Shown here: piece by piece, positions 60,601 through 64,000 of the stretch | Layout of the letters: the number at the start of each line of letters is the position of its first letter | How positions within the stretch are numbered: position 1 is the stretch's first letter | Assembly: GCF_036417845.1 (NCBI RefSeq) | Contig: NC_090020.1 | Span: forward strand, 43,570,425 to 43,634,424 | DNA: 64,000 bases | DNA from: Apteryx mantelli | Lineage: Eukaryota; Chordata; Aves; Apterygiformes; Apterygidae | Direction of reading: 5' to 3' | The notes under the pieces: model-generated | Database searches by the model: none | Told to the model about the DNA's origin: nothing | What the model saw: the letters and a program-made list of their open reading frames with translations, nothing else | Made by a program: the position numbers and the translations under genes

Positions 60601-63600
60601 CTGAATATTAAAATCTTGCATTTTCCCTGTCCCTTTCATGGAAATTATGAAAACTTTATTTTGTTCGCTCTCAGAGACCTGGGCTCTGTGTGAGTGCTGC
60701 TCCAGCGTGGCCTCTAACAAAACTACCCAAAAGGCAAACGGGAAAAGTCATTCTGCTGCGGTGCTGAGCCTCCCTGCCACGCTGGCCGCACTGCGGCTCT
60801 CGGCCCGCCTGGCTCTCTGCTATTTGCTCCCTGTTATAACGCCTGTTCTGCTGCCTCTTGGCTTAGCGCTATTCTGCGTAGGTACCCTGCTGCACCTCAG
60901 ACAGCATGACTGCTCTGTGGCTTTGCAAACGGCACGTCCACATTTGTTTAACTGCCTGGGGTGGAATTCAACGGAAGTAGGGCTTAAATCGGGCTAGTTT
61001 TTACCTGAAGTTAAACTTTTTTTTTTTCCTACCTAGAACTTGATTGTACATTAATTAAAAAAAAAAAAGAAAGAAAGAAAACCTTTCCTCATGAAAGACA
61101 GTGAAGCATGCTAAAGCTAGTAACCTGTCCAGCATGCAGACTACTCCTGGGCAGGGATTTGCACCTGTTACTGAGTGTGATGCATCATTTCATGGCTAGC
61201 AGGAGTACGCTCACATGTAGGTGGTCATGTGTAGTTCATATGCGCATACAGAAGGGCTATTCCAGCAGGTCAATGCAAGGATTTGTTCCCTTTCCACTGG
61301 TCCCTCTCTCAGGAGTCTACAGAAGTTCATAAAATACCGTCTTGAAACCCTAACAAACGTATGCATATGTGAATATAACTACACAGGTATGAATGCACAC
61401 GCAGGTACATTCAATGCTTTCTTTATCTATATGAAAGAGGAAAAAAAAACTTTAGTTTTACTTAAGTCACTGTGTTTACAAAAGGTGAGCTTACTTTTTG
61501 TATGTAATACCAGCTGTGTTAAGAACTGCATCTCAAAAAGGTTGTTTACAGTGCTGGAAACTGGTATAGAGAGCATTTTACCGCAGGGAAGAGACTAATT
61601 TCCTACAGGGGGGTTGTTGGCAATGAGACAAAAAATAATAGCACTAGCAAGGTGGGTTTTGTTCTGTAGTTGCTCACAATAGCATAGCATGAGGTTTTTC
61701 ATGGCTAGCAACAGCAAAGGACTTCAGTGAAAAGAACCCAGCATGACTGGTTTCTTGCACTGTAGCATTTTTGTTCACAAACTAATTCCTCCCAAATGAA
61801 AGAACTGTGCATGTGTTGGAGAGGAAAAAGTAAAGGAGTAACAGGAGGGTGGAGAAAATGGACTGGTATCATTAAGCTGACATCAAATGTTCTTCTTTTC
61901 CCTTTTATTAATTGGCTGAGCCGGTGTTAAAAGCCTAGATAATCAAGACAGAAGAGTTGCAGTAATAGACTTCATATCTGAAGCGCTGCAACTTGTACTA
62001 CAGCTGTTCCAGGGTTACTTAATATATCTTAATGAACAGATATTAAATGGCAATTGCGAAGAGCACAGACATGAAGTAGCACTATTGATCATGCAGCACA
62101 CGGGAGTAATGGATTTTCCTGGAGCTGGAATCTGCGCTCCAAAACTCTCACCTCTGTGGCACTAGCTTAATCCTGCTATGATTAATATTAATCAGTGCTT
62201 TACCCTTTTCAAAGGACAGTTAGGGACTTCTGTGAAATCACTGAGTTGCTAAGGAGAGATGATTTAATGATGGGGCGATTTAAGCTCCAGCAGAGTACTT
62301 GGCATTTCGTATCACAAGCTGCCGCCCTGGCTCATGGCTTCAGCAGGGAGGTTGCACGCATTGGGCAGGTTTGGACGCTGTGTCCTGTGGCGCGGGGCGA
62401 GGGACGTGGAGCTCGTGCTGTTCCTGCTTGGTAGCTGGCTGCCATGGGCTGGCAAGTGTTGTGCTTTAGGCTAATAGCGGCTCCTCCATAGCTGGACGGT
62501 GCTGAGCTGTCGCAAGCAGAGTGCATGGGCAGGGCAGGCTGCGCGAGTCTCGTCCGCCGCAGCCCGTGCAAAAGCACCTGACCTGGTGAGAGTCCCCTTC
62601 CTCTTTAGTGGTACTCTTTAACGCAATTTAAAGTAGCAGAAACGTATCTACCGTATAAAACTCAGCAAAAAAGGCGGCTTGTCTTAAGACACTAGGTTGC
62701 TAAGCCAAGGCAGCGAGGACAAGTAATATTGGTTATTTCAAAAAGGCTGGAAAGCGTCTGTGAGAGCGTGCTCACTGCTAGGAGCCCAGGGAAGCGTCTG
62801 GCCAAAGCCAGGGTGGCTCCATCCTTCCCTGGGACAACAGCTGATTGCTGCTGGCGATTTCAGCTTTCTGAAGTGCCTAGCTGCCAGCCTGCAAAAGGGG
62901 GAATGGCTGCGCAGGCATCAAGGTGATGCATGACATGGAGGTCACTGGAAAGTGTGGTGGGTTTTTTTTTAATAAATAAATAAAAATAAAAAACCTTCTA
63001 AATATAAGCCTAGGGGCTGACCTTTTGGCCACTTCAATAAATTGGGTTCTAATGTCCAAGGTTGTGGGAGCCGCCGCCAGGCGCGTGACCCTGTGTTTGC
63101 CCAGGGCGCTGCATGCTGCCAGCATCCTGCCCTTGTTTCAAAGCCCCTTGCGCACAGCCCCTGCCACCGCTCCCTGGCCAGCCTAGCCAACGACAGCCCG
63201 CTCAGCCTAGTGTGCGCCCTGCGCCTCTCATCCAGACACAACTCCCTTTTTATGAGTTATTGGAGTTTGTGGAAAGGGACACTATGGAAAATGCTATGGA
63301 TGTTAATTGTTTGACTAAGTAAAAATGTGACAACATGTGCCTATGCTATTTCTACTGTGCATTAATAGAATCTTGTTTGTACTTTCAAAGCCACGCTGTA
63401 GGATGCTCTGAAAAGGATCCTGTTCTCTGCTACCTTTTCATGCATGTATTCCTAGAATTTCTCAAGTAGTAGTTATATTCTAGGCTTTTTGTCTTATCAT
63501 ACTACCTTCCCTGCCTCCCACCCACCTTGTATTTAAGGCTCTGTTCAGGGCTTTGGTTATCAGGGTTAAAACTACCTCCCGTGTCAGATTGAGCCAGGCC

Positions 63601-64000
63601 AGTGGCTCACATGACCCTCGGTAGTGAGTGACGGTGGGAGGAGAGGCTGGAAACCTCCGTCCTTGTGCAAGGGTGTCAGGAGCAGAGCACATCAATAGCA
63701 CTGCCTCCAATGGCCAGCCCAAAAAGACATGGGGAAAACTCAGCTGAAGCAGAAGTTTGTGTTTTCTTGTTTGTTTTTATGATTTTTTTCTTTTCTTTTT
63801 TGATAGAATAAAAACTTTAAGACATACGCTTTTGATCCGAAATGCCAGTTTTGGCAGACAGGTTTTGTATTGTGCTCTGGCAGTCCTCCTGTGCCTTTTG
63901 GAAAGGCACAAAACCAAGACCATGTGGGATTTGAGAAATATATTTGCTAACCCAGATTGGCTTTGACCTGGACAGCAAGGTCCTGCCTCCCTGTCTGTCC
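57601..64000. other. Intergenic DNA to the window end
   Basis: No gene was recognised. Simple repeats include poly-T at 61018-61028, an A/GAAA run near 61058-61080 and an AAAT-type run near 62970-62992. A stretch near 58405-58520 (beginning 'aagccatggagagctttgta') resembles a dispersed amniote repeat, but I cannot name the family. The GC-richer patch at 62330-63240 yields only short, overlapping frames. Confidence 0.5.

Noticed and set aside
37200-64000. CCDC112 or another downstream neighbour
   Set aside because: No coiled-coil coding exons or conserved families were seen. In human the gap is also large.
1-64000. CRISPR arrays, bacterial operons, tRNA/rRNA genes or intact retroviral elements
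   Set aside because: I saw no regularly spaced repeats, tRNA box A/B pairs with cloverleaf, rRNA segments, or gag/pol-like frames. The window is ordinary vertebrate nuclear sequence.

Overview
This window is vertebrate nuclear DNA and most likely avian. The lineage call rests on three degenerate CR1 LINE fragments of the bird/archosaur type, all in the same orientation. The region has spliced genes, a strong CpG-island promoter, long intergenic stretches, poly(A)/poly(T) tracts and no bacterial-style gene packing. Other sauropsids, such as crocodilians, are not excluded.

Two protein-coding genes can be supported, both on the + strand and head to tail. (1) TICAM2 (TRAM), the TLR4 bridging adaptor, has a single coding exon at about 6.8-7.5 kb, with the myristoylation start and TIR domain intact. 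(2) FEM1C is a substrate receptor of Cullin-2 ubiquitin ligases. Its CpG-island promoter lies at 18.8-20.1 kb, its first coding exon at 20.3-20.9 kb, then a 10.9 kb intron and a second coding exon at 31.8-33.1 kb. Splicing the two coding exons gives 617 residues, the same length as human FEM1C. TICAM2 and FEM1C are also adjacent and co-oriented in human 5q22.3, so the synteny is ancestral. The expected upstream neighbour (TMED7) and the expected far-downstream neighbour (CCDC112) were not found here.

Layout: 1-6749, 5' flank or upstream intron of TICAM2 with no exon recognised; 6750-7980, TICAM2 terminal exon; 8-18.8 kb, intergenic with CR1 relics; 18.84-20.05 kb, CpG island with GC repeats and a CTCF-like motif; 20.1-33.1 kb, FEM1C; 33.1 to about 37.2 kb, probable long FEM1C 3' UTR; 37.2-64 kb, a region with no recognised gene. 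That last region holds CR1/SINE relics, an orphan CpG-rich islet at 52.97-53.83 kb, a consensus RFX X-box at 50.5 kb, a palindromic CRE at 49.0 kb and an enhancer-like AT-rich block at 40.8-41.5 kb.

The two genes are not known to act in one pathway. TICAM2 carries endosomal TLR4 signalling to TRIF; FEM1C selects proteins with C-terminal degrons for degradation. I found no novel gene cluster or mobile system. The observation most worth following is an apparently intact TICAM2 in bird-like DNA, because chicken has been reported to lack TRAM. Its coding exon is also open in frame back to its splice acceptor, as a TMED7-TICAM2 readthrough would need.
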